Positions 44,200 through 53,993 of a DNA stretch of 64,000 nucleotides are shown here, piece after piece. Under the pieces are notes generated by a model. That model made no database searches and was not told the DNA's origin. It saw only the letters and a list, made by a program, of their open reading frames with translations. Made by a program: the position numbers and the translations under genes. The first letter of the stretch is position 1. The number at the start of each line of letters is the position of its first letter. Source of the DNA: Methanocellaceae archaeon UBA148 (lineage in GTDB: Archaea; Halobacteriota; UBA148); assembly GCA_002495885.1 (NCBI GenBank), contig DAHG01000033.1:62001-126000 (forward strand). Reading direction: 5' to 3'.

Positions 44200-45600
44200 T
44201 CACGCAAATTTCAAGATCGAGGATTCCATCGTACTTAAATCGATGATTGGAACATGAGCTGGGACCGGCTCTAGGTTTACCCTTTTCTGGAAATCGGTCT
44301 GTGATTGCCATGTGCCAGAATTCACCAAAGTAACGCCACGATACTTTGATAGCCCGATGGTGTGCACATGACCGCAATGTAATATGTCTGGGATGCTATC
44401 GATCACAAAATGGTCTTTCTTTTCAGGTGCTATGGAAACGCGTTCACCATATATCGGAAACAAATGTCTTCTTCTGAGCATTTCAACCATGATTCTGTCT
44501 GGCTCTTTATAGGATAGCCCGGGTAGTGCTGCAACAAAATCATCCAGAGAGCGCCCATGGTAGATAAGTGCTTTAATGCCATCCAGCTCTACCAACGATG
44601 GGTTGCCCAAGAACATTACATTTAGATCGCAGAACATATCGGTTATTTTCTTTGGCAAAGCTGGTTGTGGCTCTGCCTGTCGAACAGCATCATGATTCCC
44701 TGGTGAGATTATGATCTTGATGTACGTTGGTACTTCCCTAAGGTACTCTGCAGCCTTTTGATATTGCTCGTAAATATCTGGGATTAGTAGGTCTTTTTCT
44801 TGGTCAGGATAAACTCCGATCCCGTCCACCAAATCGCCCGCAATTACTATGTATTTGACTTTTTCGGCCAGCGTTCTTTGATCGTCATCTCCGAGATCGC
44901 CATTTAACCACTTGATGAACTTAAACCATGCTCCCTCTAAGAACGTCTTACTCCCAACATGTATGTCAGATGTCAGAACCGCAAAAACTTGTTCAAATGC
45001 TCTTCTGGACTGGTTTTTTACCGGTATATCCGGCCACAATACATTACTTGCTATTAAGAGCTTACCATCTTTTGTCAGATTTCCGGTAACGCCGATAACC
45101 TCATCCAAGATAATATGATCGGATACTTCAAGTAAGCCCTTATTCTTTTGGAGAAGGACTGGAAACATCCCAGTTGGGTCTTCCAACTCTATCAACTTAT
45201 GTCCGTTTGAAGTATTTCTAATATCAGATACCATTCCAATAATAGCGGTCTCTCCTCGGACTTTGTTGAGGCTTTCAATGGGTCTTGCATTTACCCTTCC
45301 CCGGATCATATCACTTAGTTTGGCATATCTATCACGAAAATACAAAACGAACTCGTCATAACCGCCAAAACACGTCGATTCGCTGGTAATATCACTTAAA
45401 ACTCGAACCTCTGCTGAAGGCCTTGAGAGGGCGTTTCTAACATGTTCTGGGGTGACCACCAACACGGAGTCGTCCAAAGACGTCAGTATGTCTTGCATCA
45501 GCGCCTCAATAGAGCCTTCGTGCTTTTGTATCATTGCAACCGCATCTGGATGTATTTGATGCCCTGCCTCTGCAAAACGTTGGATAGTGTCCTCTCCCAT
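44200..45600 (-). CDS. polB: DNA polymerase D small (exonuclease) subunit DP1
   Basis: 466 residues. An OB-fold is seen around VRGETAIIGMVSDIRN. The calcineurin-like phosphodiesterase has TSDIHVGS, IVIAGDLVDGIG, IISPGNHDAVR, IYHGRS and LHCGHVHTIGL, giving the Mre11-type 3'-5' proofreading site. An N-terminal helical region (about 1-80) may bind PCNA or primase. It forms a heterodimer with DP2. The gene is separated by 72 bases from the divergent signal peptidase gene. Confidence 0.96.
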   Translation of the reverse strand: MGEDTIQRFAEAGHQIHPDAVAMIQKHEGSIEALMQDILTSLDDSVLVVTPEHVRNALSRPSAEVRVLSDITSESTCFGGYDEFVLYFRDRYAKLSDMIRGRVNARPIESLNKVRGETAIIGMVSDIRNTSNGHKLIELEDPTGMFPVLLQKNKGLLEVSDHIILDEVIGVTGNLTKDGKLLIASNVLWPDIPVKNQSRRAFEQVFAVLTSDIHVGSKTFLEGAWFKFIKWLNGDLGDDDQRTLAEKVKYIVIAGDLVDGIGVYPDQEKDLLIPDIYEQYQKAAEYLREVPTYIKIIISPGNHDAVRQAEPQPALPKKITDMFCDLNVMFLGNPSLVELDGIKALIYHGRSLDDFVAALPGLSYKEPDRIMVEMLRRRHLFPIYGERVSIAPEKKDHFVIDSIPDILHCGHVHTIGLSKYRGVTLVNSGTWQSQTDFQKRVNLEPVPAHVPIIDLSTMESSILKFA

Positions 45601-45672
45601 AAAATCAACAAGGATATTTAATAGTGTAACAGGGTATAAATTATACGTTAGAGTGTATTAAGGGGTTTATAA

Positions 45673-46239
45673 ATGAGTGATAATTTTTGGATCGAATTGG
45701 CAAGGGACTTGGTCTTTGCAACAGCCGCAGTATTCCTACTTATAGGTGTTGCATATCTCTTCGCAGGAACCTGGCCCATGATGGTTGGAGTCGAGTCTGG
45801 TAGTATGGTGCCACACATATATAAAGGAGACATCATATTCCTCCAGGGTATTAGCCGCACCACCGTCACAACACATCAAGTTGGTGCAGATGTCAACTAC
45901 ACATCTTTTGGTGAATATGGCGATGTGATAGTGTACAGACCCAATGGAGATCCTAAGGTGACCCCAATAATTCATAGGGCCATGTATTGGGTTGATGCGG
46001 GAGAGCCCATGCCCAATGCCAAACCTGCACCCCACGCAGGATTTATCACTAAAGGAGACAACAATAATGGTTATGATCAACCTGGCTTGACTGCCCCGAT
46101 AAAACCAGACTGGATCGTAGGTGTTGCTAGAGGGAGAGTGCCGTATTTGGGACATATCAGGTTAATTTTTAGCGTGGCTTACCCAGTCCATGACTTACCC
46201 CCCGTACAATCTGGTCTGGGTGTCGGGTATGCTAACTGA
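45673..46239 (+). CDS. Signal peptidase I (archaeal Sec11-like)
   Basis: 188 residues. An N-terminal membrane helix (15-31) precedes VESGSMVPHIY with nucleophile Ser44, PIIHRA with His101 and TKGDNN with Asp129, the Ser/His/Asp catalytic set of ER- and archaeal-type enzymes, with no bacterial Lys. It cleaves Sec signal peptides outside the membrane. The 3' end overlaps the convergent orc1/cdc6 gene by 45 bases. It is transcribed away from DP1. Confidence 0.92.
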   Translation: MSDNFWIELARDLVFATAAVFLLIGVAYLFAGTWPMMVGVESGSMVPHIYKGDIIFLQGISRTTVTTHQVGADVNYTSFGEYGDVIVYRPNGDPKVTPIIHRAMYWVDAGEPMPNAKPAPHAGFITKGDNNNGYDQPGLTAPIKPDWIVGVARGRVPYLGHIRLIFSVAYPVHDLPPVQSGLGVGYAN

Positions 46240-47439
46240 CTTTAGATGGATACCCCCAAGTGACTTAAGCCGATAGTCCTCGAGTAGTACATATTTTATC
46301 TGATCTATTGGAATACTAACCGATATTTCCTTCGTTCGACCGTATCGGCCTTTGCTAACCACAGTGGCGCTGACGATTCCCAACATATCGAGTTCTGATA
46401 TCAAATCAGTCACGCGACGTTGTGTTAGATCGGCCATGTCAGTCTTGTGGCAGAGGTCTTTGTAGACCGTATAGACTTCGCCCGTCGTCAAGTTCTTTCT
46501 ATTAAGCAAGACCATACTATACAAGACCAGCTTAGATTGCGTTGGAAGAGTGCGCACGACCTCAACGATCCTGTCCAGCTCAATTTTATCCTGCGCCCAT
46601 CGAACGTGCTCTTCCATAACGATGTCGCTTTGGGCACGCTCAGCCAGCTCGGCAGAGACGCGTAGTAGGTCAAGTGCTCGCCTCGCATCACCATGCTCTT
46701 GGGCGGCAAAAGCCGCACAGAGTGGAATTACCTCTGGACTGAGTGCATCTGACTTGAACGCCACACGCGCCCTTTGCTCCAAAATATCCCTTAGCTGGTC
46801 TGCATTATATGGCGGAAATATGATTTCCTCCTCCCCCAGAGAAGAGCGGACCCTTGGGTCCAAGAACTCTATGAATTTTAGATCGTTTGATATGCCAATT
46901 ATACTAACTTTAGCATGATTTAATTCAGAATTAATTCTGGACAGGTTATACAATATTTCATCGCCCTTTTTAACCAATTTGTCAACTTCGTCTAGTATGA
47001 TGATTACGGCCCTATTCCCGTTATCGATTCCATTTTTAAATTCAGCATAAACTTGGTCGGTTGGCCAGCCAGTCGGCGGAATTTCCTTATCAAAATAACC
47101 TGCTAAGTGATAAAGCACCCGATATTGCGTGTCTACAATCTCACAATTGATGTACAAAACAGTGCAGGGTTTTCCTTTAGATTCACTTATTATCTCAAGC
47201 TCTCTTCCAACATATTTTACTACGGCTGTTTTACCAGTACCGCTCTTTCCGTAGATCAGGATGTTCGAAGGGGTCTCTCCACGGATAGCAACTACAAGCG
47301 TAGTAGCCATTCTATTTATCTGTTCTCTTCTGTGGGGTAAATAATCGGGTGTATATGAAGGACGTAAAACTTCCCTATTCACAAAGATTGGTTTGATATT
47401 TAGTAAATCCTCGAACAGTTGTTTGAGTTCCAAACACAT
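46195..47439 (-). CDS. cdc6: Origin recognition protein Orc1/Cdc6
   Basis: 414 residues from ATG 47439, preceded by GGGAGGG; an earlier ATG at 47460 lacks a ribosome site. AAA+ motifs are IYGKSGTGKTAVVKYV (Walker A), IIILDEVDKL (Walker B), IGISNDLKFIEFL (sensor 1) and GDARRALDLLRVS (sensor 2). The winged helix lies in about 310-395. It binds the origin and helps load MCM. It overlaps the signal peptidase gene at its 3' end, and its 5' end faces an AT-rich gap with two ORB-like boxes, which supports an origin there. Confidence 0.95.
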   Translation of the reverse strand: MCLELKQLFEDLLNIKPIFVNREVLRPSYTPDYLPHRREQINRMATTLVVAIRGETPSNILIYGKSGTGKTAVVKYVGRELEIISESKGKPCTVLYINCEIVDTQYRVLYHLAGYFDKEIPPTGWPTDQVYAEFKNGIDNGNRAVIIILDEVDKLVKKGDEILYNLSRINSELNHAKVSIIGISNDLKFIEFLDPRVRSSLGEEEIIFPPYNADQLRDILEQRARVAFKSDALSPEVIPLCAAFAAQEHGDARRALDLLRVSAELAERAQSDIVMEEHVRWAQDKIELDRIVEVVRTLPTQSKLVLYSMVLLNRKNLTTGEVYTVYKDLCHKTDMADLTQRRVTDLISELDMLGIVSATVVSKGRYGRTKEISVSIPIDQIKYVLLEDYRLKSLGGIHLKSVSIPDTQTRLYGG

Positions 47440-47490
47440 TCCCTCCCACAACAATTCCAATGGAAAGATACCTAATAATGATTTTGGTAA

Positions 47491-47514
47491 TCACCCCTTT
47501 ATTTCTACTGGAAT
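47491..47514 (-). promoter_or_regulatory. Origin recognition box-like element 1
   Basis: Read on the minus strand it is ATTCCAGTAGAAATAAAGGG followed by GTGA. This resembles the archaeal ORB: TTCCAGTGGAAA followed by a G-string. It sits about 50 bases from the orc1/cdc6 start. Confidence 0.6.
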
Positions 47515-47655
47515 TTACAATTCATTGTGCACTAGTTCAACTTTTATCAAAAAGGATTTTACGGGCTTTTTTAGTAAAATCTCTTTTTTTTATTGGCTTT
47601 TGATTGTCTCAGTGTTTTATTAAAGACAAGTCGGATGTATAGGGTTTCGGGCACC

Positions 47656-47679
47656 CCACCCCCTCTATTTCTACTAGAG
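47656..47679 (-). promoter_or_regulatory. Origin recognition box-like element 2
   Basis: On the minus strand it reads CTCTAGTAGAAATAGAGGGG then GTGG, the same orientation and core as box 1, with a longer G-string continuing outward (GGGGTGC). It borders the AT-rich stretch. Confidence 0.55.
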
Positions 47680-47840
47680 CTGTTATAGCATATTTATGGT
47701 TATATACTAGACTTACTTAGCATATTGTTGTTAGATTATAATACTTTTACTATATAAACATTGTCATAAAACAAATAAAGAAAGTAAGAATATAATCAAC
47801 TCAAGAACACCTCCAATTGAAACAATAGGGTGAGCGTTAA

Positions 47841-48107
47841 CTAACTATCAATAGAAACTCTTTCTAATTGACTGGCTATACCCCAAATTAACGTTCTTGT
47901 ATGTAGTGGAATGTTAAGGTCATTACTAACTTCATTCAAAATCGACATTGCAGAAGCAGCTCTAATAACTGGGGGTGTGTTTGTATTAAATAAGACGGTC
48001 CGAGCCCCATCCGCCGCTCGTCTTATATTCCTTGGAACGGAACCATCCTCTATAATTTGCCCTAAAACAGCAATACATTGCTTGATAATACCTTCTTTGG
48101 ACGACAT
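47841..48107 (-). CDS. UPF0147 family protein
   Basis: 88 residues from ATG 48107 (MSSKEGIIKQC). An all-helical small archaeal protein with CIAVLGQIIEDGSVPRNIRR and NEVSNDLNIPLHTRTLIWG, the UPF0147 pattern. Its function is not known, but it is widely conserved in archaea. The gene lies next to the origin and is transcribed toward it. Confidence 0.9.
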   Translation of the reverse strand: MSSKEGIIKQCIAVLGQIIEDGSVPRNIRRAADGARTVLFNTNTPPVIRAASAMSILNEVSNDLNIPLHTRTLIWGIASQLERVSIDS

Positions 48108-48242
48108 TATACCACCCAATATTACTAAGGCGAACAATCTATATTAAATCTTATATCTCGTATATGTCATATTCTATCCTATCTAAAATCACAGACCACA
48201 ACCAATCCAACCACAACAAAGTCAAACGCAACCCCCCCCACA

Positions 48243-49826
48243 TCAAAATTTACCCAAAAAGCTTTGCTTTTGTGGGGTCGCTCCAGATCTTATCAACTCC
48301 TCGCTCAAATTCGCGACTATCTTCCTCATCTTCTTCTCCCTGGCCATACTGGCCCAATAATAGGTTTCGTCTGCAGTCCCCTCAGTAATCAATATCTTAA
48401 CTCTTCCAAAACCCCTTCGGGCCGTCCTACCCATCCTTTGGATAAGTCTGATCTCGCTGGGGACAGGTTCGTAAAAAACGACAAAATCTACCGACGGTAT
48501 ATCAAGCCCCTCCTCTGCAATGCTTGTTGCTACCAATACATTGTATGTATCACTCTGAAATTCTCGAAGTATGTGGGATTGATCCTCCTGCGTAAGCCCT
48601 GGATCATGTTGCTTGGAGGCCTGACCCACAAATCTTATCGGTCTTGCCAATTCTATTTCTTTTAGGCGGTGAACGATCTTTGTCGCGGTATCCCTAAACT
48701 GAGTAAAAACGATGATCTTTGATTGGGGGTTCTGTGACAATTCGCTCATTATCGCCTGTCTCAGCTTTTCCTGCTTTGGATGATCTATATTCAAGTATTT
48801 TTTCACTAGTTCCATCAACACCGAAAAGCCCTGAGACGTCGTGATCCTTCTTGCAAACTTAACATCTCCCTTGGCTTTATCCTGTATGCTTTTTAGAAAT
48901 TTGTGCAATACTTCTATGTCTTGTGTTGTCAGAACTTCGATAGCGTGTGAGAGAGATATCGATGCAGCCTGAAGTATGATGGCGGTGTATGCACTCCCTT
49001 GCCTTTTGTCTCGGTTTAGATTAGCTCTCAGCCTTTGACCCAATATCAACAAGTCCCTTTTGCTGACGTATTTTGTTTTCTTGTATGTCAGCAATCCCAT
49101 GGATTGTAGTTTTTTTATCTCGCTATTGAGCATACCCTCCAAGACCCCCCTGATCTCCTTATATTCCTTGGGCAACTCCACTTTTTGCCAACTCATCGTC
49201 AGTGGGTGGATGTATGGTTTTACATCATCATCCTCTTTGGATCTGTATTCTATGGCATTGATGAACAAGCTCTCATACGTCTCCTTGATCACCGTTCTGT
49301 CTTGCCCCGGGGAAGCAGTCAATGCCAAGATGAGCGGATCAATGCACTGATCTATATATATTTCTGCAATTTGGTTGTATGCATATTTTTTTCTGGCTCT
49401 GTGAGCTTCATCGAATACAATGAGACAGACATCGCCAAAATCATAGCGACCACCAACGGCATCGTTTCTTATAAGCTGTGGCGTTGCAAAGATGATTTGT
49501 GCATTTTTCCATAATTCAACTCTTTTTTTAGGCTCCACTTTGCCTGTCAAAACCTCGAAATCATCGATGAGGAGAAATTTTCTGAAACTGTCATGATGCT
49601 GTAAAACCAGCGGTCTCGTGGGCGCTAGAACCAAGATCTTTTTCAAAGGATGAATACTAAGCCTATGGGCTGCTACTAAGAGAGATAAGACCGTCTTGCC
49701 CAAGGCCGTTGGAAGTATAACCAGCGTATTATGCTCTAAACAGGTATTGAGAATGTTTTGCTGGTACAATCGTTCCTCCACCGTTTCTGGTCTGATCAGT
49801 GGATGAGACACGTATTTACTCGCCAT
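48243..49826 (-). CDS. Hef-type superfamily 2 helicase, without nuclease domain
   Basis: 527 residues from ATG 49826 (MASKYVSHPLIRPE, the usual family opening); an earlier start at 49925 gives a non-conserved lead. Motifs are LVILPTALGKT (I), VLAPTRPLV (Ia), IVFDEAHRA (II, DEAH), ALTASPG (III), IIVFTQFRDTATKI (IV), LVATSIAEEGLDIP (V) and RLIQRMGRTARRG (VI). It matches the helicase half of Hef/FANCM. The XPF-like nuclease and HhH half of Pyrococcus Hef is absent, as in some other euryarchaea. It would act on stalled forks and branched DNA. It lies next to the origin region. Confidence 0.9.
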   Translation of the reverse strand: MASKYVSHPLIRPETVEERLYQQNILNTCLEHNTLVILPTALGKTVLSLLVAAHRLSIHPLKKILVLAPTRPLVLQHHDSFRKFLLIDDFEVLTGKVEPKKRVELWKNAQIIFATPQLIRNDAVGGRYDFGDVCLIVFDEAHRARKKYAYNQIAEIYIDQCIDPLILALTASPGQDRTVIKETYESLFINAIEYRSKEDDDVKPYIHPLTMSWQKVELPKEYKEIRGVLEGMLNSEIKKLQSMGLLTYKKTKYVSKRDLLILGQRLRANLNRDKRQGSAYTAIILQAASISLSHAIEVLTTQDIEVLHKFLKSIQDKAKGDVKFARRITTSQGFSVLMELVKKYLNIDHPKQEKLRQAIMSELSQNPQSKIIVFTQFRDTATKIVHRLKEIELARPIRFVGQASKQHDPGLTQEDQSHILREFQSDTYNVLVATSIAEEGLDIPSVDFVVFYEPVPSEIRLIQRMGRTARRGFGRVKILITEGTADETYYWASMAREKKMRKIVANLSEELIRSGATPQKQSFLGKF

Positions 49827-50118
49827 CAACGAAAAATATGGCCCGTAAACATAAATAATTACTTGATTTTTGGATTTTAAGATGGAATTGTCGAGTAACA
49901 CTCTTCTGAGTAAAACTCTTATCATATCCTATAAGAGAATTAGGCTGATGCCACGCCATCTGGCTTAGTGTGGCGATCGCAAGCAATATGTATGCCCCCT
50001 CTCTACCAAGGAAACTATGTGGGTGGGGTGTGTGCCATCTATCTGTGCTATCTATCTCTATCCATTTTCCTGGGGACGTATTACTTTAAACATAAACACT
50101 ATTGCTTGATATGTATGA
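49827..50118. other. Gap between GlyRS and Hef genes
   Basis: 292 bases, of which the left 100 remain open as part of the longer Hef frame. The rest has a GCCAC...GTGGC hairpin near 49951-49976 and a G-rich patch (gggtggggtg, about 50020). No gene is seen. Confidence 0.4.
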
Positions 50119-51783
50119 TCAGATCAACGCTCCAACATTTTCAAATATAGCATCCCCAGAGATCAACTTCTTCATCACGCCAGAGAGGGCTTCGATAGGA
50201 ACTCGTATCTGTTTCATTGAGTCCCTCTCTCGGATGGTTACGGTATCATCCTCCAACGTCTGGTGATCTATGGTTATGGCAAATGGTGTTCCAATCTCAT
50301 CATGGCGCCTATATCTCCGCCCGATCGTGCCTGATTCATCATAGTCAACCAGAAATCCGCTTTTGCGTAAGGAGTACTCTACCTCTCTTGCCCTCTTGTC
50401 CAAACCATCCCTTGAGAGTAGTGGTAACACAGCCCCTTGCACTGGCGCAATATTGGGGGGAAGTTGGAGAACCACTCTCTTCTCACCTTCTACCATCTCC
50501 TCCTCAAAAGAATGCTCTAACAATACGTAAACGATCCGATCGATGCCATATGAAGGCTCAATAACATGTGGTGTGACCCCTTCTCCGCATGTCTCTTCCT
50601 GAACGCGCTCATATTCGACCAAATCCTTTGTAAGAGGGATCACCTCGCCCCCAACTTGAATCACACCTTCTTTGAATTGATCTGGTTCTAGTGTTCTGAG
50701 TGCCTCTATAATTTTAGCTGCCTTGTCCTTGAATTTGATTCCTATGGCACGTACGTTTGGTTTTATAATCGTTCTTTCCCTCATTATGGGTTGCTCATAT
50801 GGGGTGAAAACGGTCATTTCGGTTTGGCTGTGCTTTGCGTGAGCTTTAAGGTCGTAGTCCCCTCTATTGGCAATGCCAACTATCTCGGTCCACCCGAATC
50901 TGTCTGTTAGTGCCTCAGCATCCCAACAATCACTTGCATAATGGGCTATTTCGTCTTTTTTATGTTGCCTAAACCTGATTTTTTCTGGTGAAAGTCCGAT
51001 TTTAAGTAAAAACTGCAGGATCAGTGCAATATGGTATCCCATTAATTGGTGTTTTATGATTCCTTTTTCGACTGCATCTTTCACAGAGATCTCCAGATCG
51101 ACCCCATTGATAACCCGCTCCTTCGCAGGATACAATCGCAGCATGATATCCTTGACTTCGTCAAAGCGCGGATGCTCATTCATTCTGGGATCTATGAAAA
51201 TCTCAACCTCAGCTATCGTGAATTCCCTTAGGCGTAGGGTACCTTGCCTGGGCGATATCTCATTTCGATAAACCTTTCCCATTTGTGCAACACCAAATGG
51301 AAGTCTATCCCTGTAGAACCTTAATATTCGATGAAAATCGACGAACATTCCCTGTGCAGTCTCTGGACGGAGATATCCAATTCTTTTGGAACCCGGCCCA
51401 ATGGAGGTTTTAAACATCAGGTTAAATGCATACGCATCGCCAAGCGAACCACCGCATTCTGGACATTTTTCAAGGCCTAAATCTACTTTAAATGCCTCCC
51501 CACATTTTTTGCACTCGGCCATCAAATCAGTAAAATTGTCCACGTGTCCAGATGCAACAAATACGTCTTCTATATTCATTGCCGGCGTTTCAATCTCATA
51601 GAACCCCTCTCTTATTACGTAGAAATCACGCCATGTCTCCTTGATCCTTCTCTTCAGGGCAGCGCCCAAAGGTCCAAAATCCCAAAATCCAGCCGTAGAA
51701 CCATAAATCTCAAAAGATGGCCAGAGAAACCCCCGTCGCTTTGCCAGTTCTATGACTTTCTCGTATTTGTCCATCGCGATCAC
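50119..51783 (-). CDS. glyS: Glycyl-tRNA synthetase, archaeal/eukaryal type
   Basis: 554 residues. The class II core is visible: GSTAGFWDFGPLGAALKRRI near the start, motif 2 region YRNEISPRQGTLRLREFT, and motif 3 EPSYGIDRIVYVLL. A zinc site is CKKCGEAFKVDLGLEKCPEC in residues about 90-115. The C-terminal anticodon-binding domain begins near 450 (APVQGAVLPLLSR). It charges tRNA-Gly. The GTG start at 51783 overlaps the CBS gene stop (GTGA); ATG 51774 is an alternative. Confidence 0.97.
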   Translation of the reverse strand: MIAMDKYEKVIELAKRRGFLWPSFEIYGSTAGFWDFGPLGAALKRRIKETWRDFYVIREGFYEIETPAMNIEDVFVASGHVDNFTDLMAECKKCGEAFKVDLGLEKCPECGGSLGDAYAFNLMFKTSIGPGSKRIGYLRPETAQGMFVDFHRILRFYRDRLPFGVAQMGKVYRNEISPRQGTLRLREFTIAEVEIFIDPRMNEHPRFDEVKDIMLRLYPAKERVINGVDLEISVKDAVEKGIIKHQLMGYHIALILQFLLKIGLSPEKIRFRQHKKDEIAHYASDCWDAEALTDRFGWTEIVGIANRGDYDLKAHAKHSQTEMTVFTPYEQPIMRERTIIKPNVRAIGIKFKDKAAKIIEALRTLEPDQFKEGVIQVGGEVIPLTKDLVEYERVQEETCGEGVTPHVIEPSYGIDRIVYVLLEHSFEEEMVEGEKRVVLQLPPNIAPVQGAVLPLLSRDGLDKRAREVEYSLRKSGFLVDYDESGTIGRRYRRHDEIGTPFAITIDHQTLEDDTVTIRERDSMKQIRVPIEALSGVMKKLISGDAIFENVGALI

Positions 51784-52622
51784 TTGATCAAAATTTTGAT
51801 CAAATCCTTATCTAAAAGTAGTCCCTCTAGCTTGTTTTGCGCTGTCACTACCGGCATTTGATCAACTCGGTTACGACGCATCTTTTTTGCGCAATCGCTG
51901 ATTTCTGACCGACGAAATGCTTTTATGACATCTTTGATCATTACATCTTTTACCGGAACTTCTGGCAGCTTTATGCGTGAGACACCATAATAGAGATTCA
52001 TCGTATCCCTCATGCTCTCCCATGCCCACGCATCCCCGTCAGATGCGGCCGACATGTCAAATTTTTCAACCGAATCCACGATCTCGCTTACATCAAGCAG
52101 ATCTCTTTCGGTTATGATGCCGACCAGCTCCCCGTTTGAATTGAGTACTGGTGCCGCTTCCTGGTTGCTCAATCGCAGAATATCCATGACAACTGGCAAA
52201 GGGGTACCATCCCAAATTGCAACCAAATCCGACTTAACATAATCTTCGATTGAGTCTTTTAGGTCCATGTTGGCGATGGCTTCTACTAGGTCGGCAACAG
52301 TCAGAATCCCTATGAGTGTATCGTCGATTACAACAGGCAATCGCCGTATGTTTCCTGTAAGAATCGCTTTTGCTGCATTAGCTATATCGCAGTCTGGGGA
52401 GATCGTGATAGGGTCTCTGGTCATTATCAGCGCAAGCTGCTCCTCATCAGGGTGTTTGAGCAGGTCTGTTCTAGTCACGATTCCTGCCAATTTTTTGTTC
52501 TTGATCACAGGAACCCCAGAAACGTGCTCACTCTTCAGTATTTTTAAGGCATCGTCTCTTGACCCTGGAACGGTTGCGCATACAACATCTTTTATCATTA
52601 TATTTTTGACTTTTATTGACAT
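51780..52622 (-). CDS. Protein with four CBS domains
   Basis: 280 residues composed of CBS repeats only, two Bateman modules: KVKNIMIKDVVCATVPG, LIMTRDPITISPD, SDLVAIWDGTPLPVV and VKDVMIKDVIKAFRR open the four domains. CBS pairs bind adenine nucleotides or SAM and regulate partner proteins. The tight coupling to glyS (four-base overlap) could mean a link to translation or merely shared expression. No catalytic domain is attached. Confidence 0.85.
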   Translation of the reverse strand: MSIKVKNIMIKDVVCATVPGSRDDALKILKSEHVSGVPVIKNKKLAGIVTRTDLLKHPDEEQLALIMTRDPITISPDCDIANAAKAILTGNIRRLPVVIDDTLIGILTVADLVEAIANMDLKDSIEDYVKSDLVAIWDGTPLPVVMDILRLSNQEAAPVLNSNGELVGIITERDLLDVSEIVDSVEKFDMSAASDGDAWAWESMRDTMNLYYGVSRIKLPEVPVKDVMIKDVIKAFRRSEISDCAKKMRRNRVDQMPVVTAQNKLEGLLLDKDLIKILIK

Positions 52623-52880
52623 TATCTACCCCTACTATGTAAGACAGTCACCGAATATGTTTTTTCAAGCATATAACTCATTCAGATTTACATCATAATT
52701 CCTATTCAGAATTAATGATTTCGGTAGCAGACCATCCGACTATGAATTCTGAGTGAAAAATGCTATTAACCATTTATTTGATCCTCTTACTTCCCTTATC
52801 CTTATCTATGGAGTAAATATACATCTGTTACATGTTGAAAAACAACTGGAAAGGAAGCGAATGCAGAAGCATCGGCTTTC

Positions 52881-53993
52881 TTATCCGCAGATATCCTGTC
52901 GATTGTAATCATTTTGTGTATAAATCTTTTCCCCTCCAATCACCGCAATTATATCATCGGGCCTTGCCCGTCTTACGATACCACTTATGGGATTCCTTAC
53001 ACCTTTCATGTTGTTTGATTCACTGTCGACGATCATTATGTGTGCTGTTTTGCCCTCAACGATTGAGCCCATTTCCGACTCAAGACCTAATGCCTTTGCC
53101 CCATTAAGAGTACAAAGCGTAAATACTTCTCTGTCATCCCTTAAAAATGCTTTTGCCACGAATTCAATCTCAGAGAACATGTTAACCGAATTAAGCATTA
53201 CGTTGTCAGTTCCTATCGCGACAGTTATACCTAACTCGATCATCTTCTCGATCGGCGGTCTAGTCCATGAACATCCGACACCTGTCACAAAGTTCGATCG
53301 AGGGCAGACTACCACTGGTATATTTTTATCGGCGACCATCTTGAGATTTTTACGATCTGCGTAAGTTAGGTGAACCAAGAAATCTGGATCCAATTTCAAT
53401 GCGTCATCAATATCTGCACTATTTGCCTCACCTGCGTGTATCGCAAACAGTTTATCTTTCTTTCTCGTCAGCTCCGCCAACATCTCCAGATAATCCTGGG
53501 GGTGGTCGTTAGTGCTACTCATGCCAATGCCGTCTGTGATTTTTAGAACTCTTTCAACATCGCCATCCGGGCGACCCAAGATGATTGGTTTTACCCCTCT
53601 TATGCAAGCCTCTTTCAGGGCGAGCACCCCGGTTACACCCCCTTCCCTAAAATCGGCAAATGCGGCGGTACCGCAACATCTCATGTCCAACAAGCTTGAC
53701 CTCATGGATGAAACTAGTTCATCCTTTGGCGTTTCTGATAAGATTTTGTGTTTCAGTCCGCCGGGCGAAACCAATGCCTCAAGAGAATCAAAATTTACAT
53801 CCTTTGCGACAGAATCGCCGATGTGTGTATGTGCGTTTATAAATGCTGGGGCGATAATTCCTTTTAAGACGGAATCCACTTCTCCAGTGGCGACCTCACT
53901 AACTACCCCGTCTTTGATGACCAAATATCCTTCCATCACATCAAAATCATCGCCATATATAATGCTACCAGAGATGATATGTTCATGAATCAT
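52881..53993 (-). CDS. Amidohydrolase (chlorohydrolase/deaminase-like)
   Basis: 370 residues. The metal motif AFINAHTHIGDS (HxH), AIHAGEAN, the later His in LVHLTYAD and the Asp in IGTDNVMLNS fit the TIM-barrel amidohydrolase family with one zinc or iron. N-terminal and C-terminal beta parts (about 1-50 and 320-370) form the small sandwich. The subfamily resembles S-adenosylhomocysteine or guanine deaminases but the substrate cannot be fixed from the sequence. It is a lone gene. Confidence 0.82.
   Translation of the reverse strand: MIHEHIISGSIIYGDDFDVMEGYLVIKDGVVSEVATGEVDSVLKGIIAPAFINAHTHIGDSVAKDVNFDSLEALVSPGGLKHKILSETPKDELVSSMRSSLLDMRCCGTAAFADFREGGVTGVLALKEACIRGVKPIILGRPDGDVERVLKITDGIGMSSTNDHPQDYLEMLAELTRKKDKLFAIHAGEANSADIDDALKLDPDFLVHLTYADRKNLKMVADKNIPVVVCPRSNFVTGVGCSWTRPPIEKMIELGITVAIGTDNVMLNSVNMFSEIEFVAKAFLRDDREVFTLCTLNGAKALGLESEMGSIVEGKTAHIMIVDSESNNMKGVRNPISGIVRRARPDDIIAVIGGEKIYTQNDYNRQDICG

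Larger units (their letters stand above)
47440..47840. other. Probable replication origin (oriC) region
   Basis: About 400 bases between orc1/cdc6 and the UPF0147 gene, without a gene. It holds two ORB-like boxes (47491-47514 and 47656-47679) in the same orientation, then a highly AT-rich stretch at about 47685-47790 (ATATTTATGGTTATATACT and neighbours) that would serve as unwinding element. The position beside orc1/cdc6 and polymerase D genes is typical of euryarchaeal origins. Confidence 0.7.
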
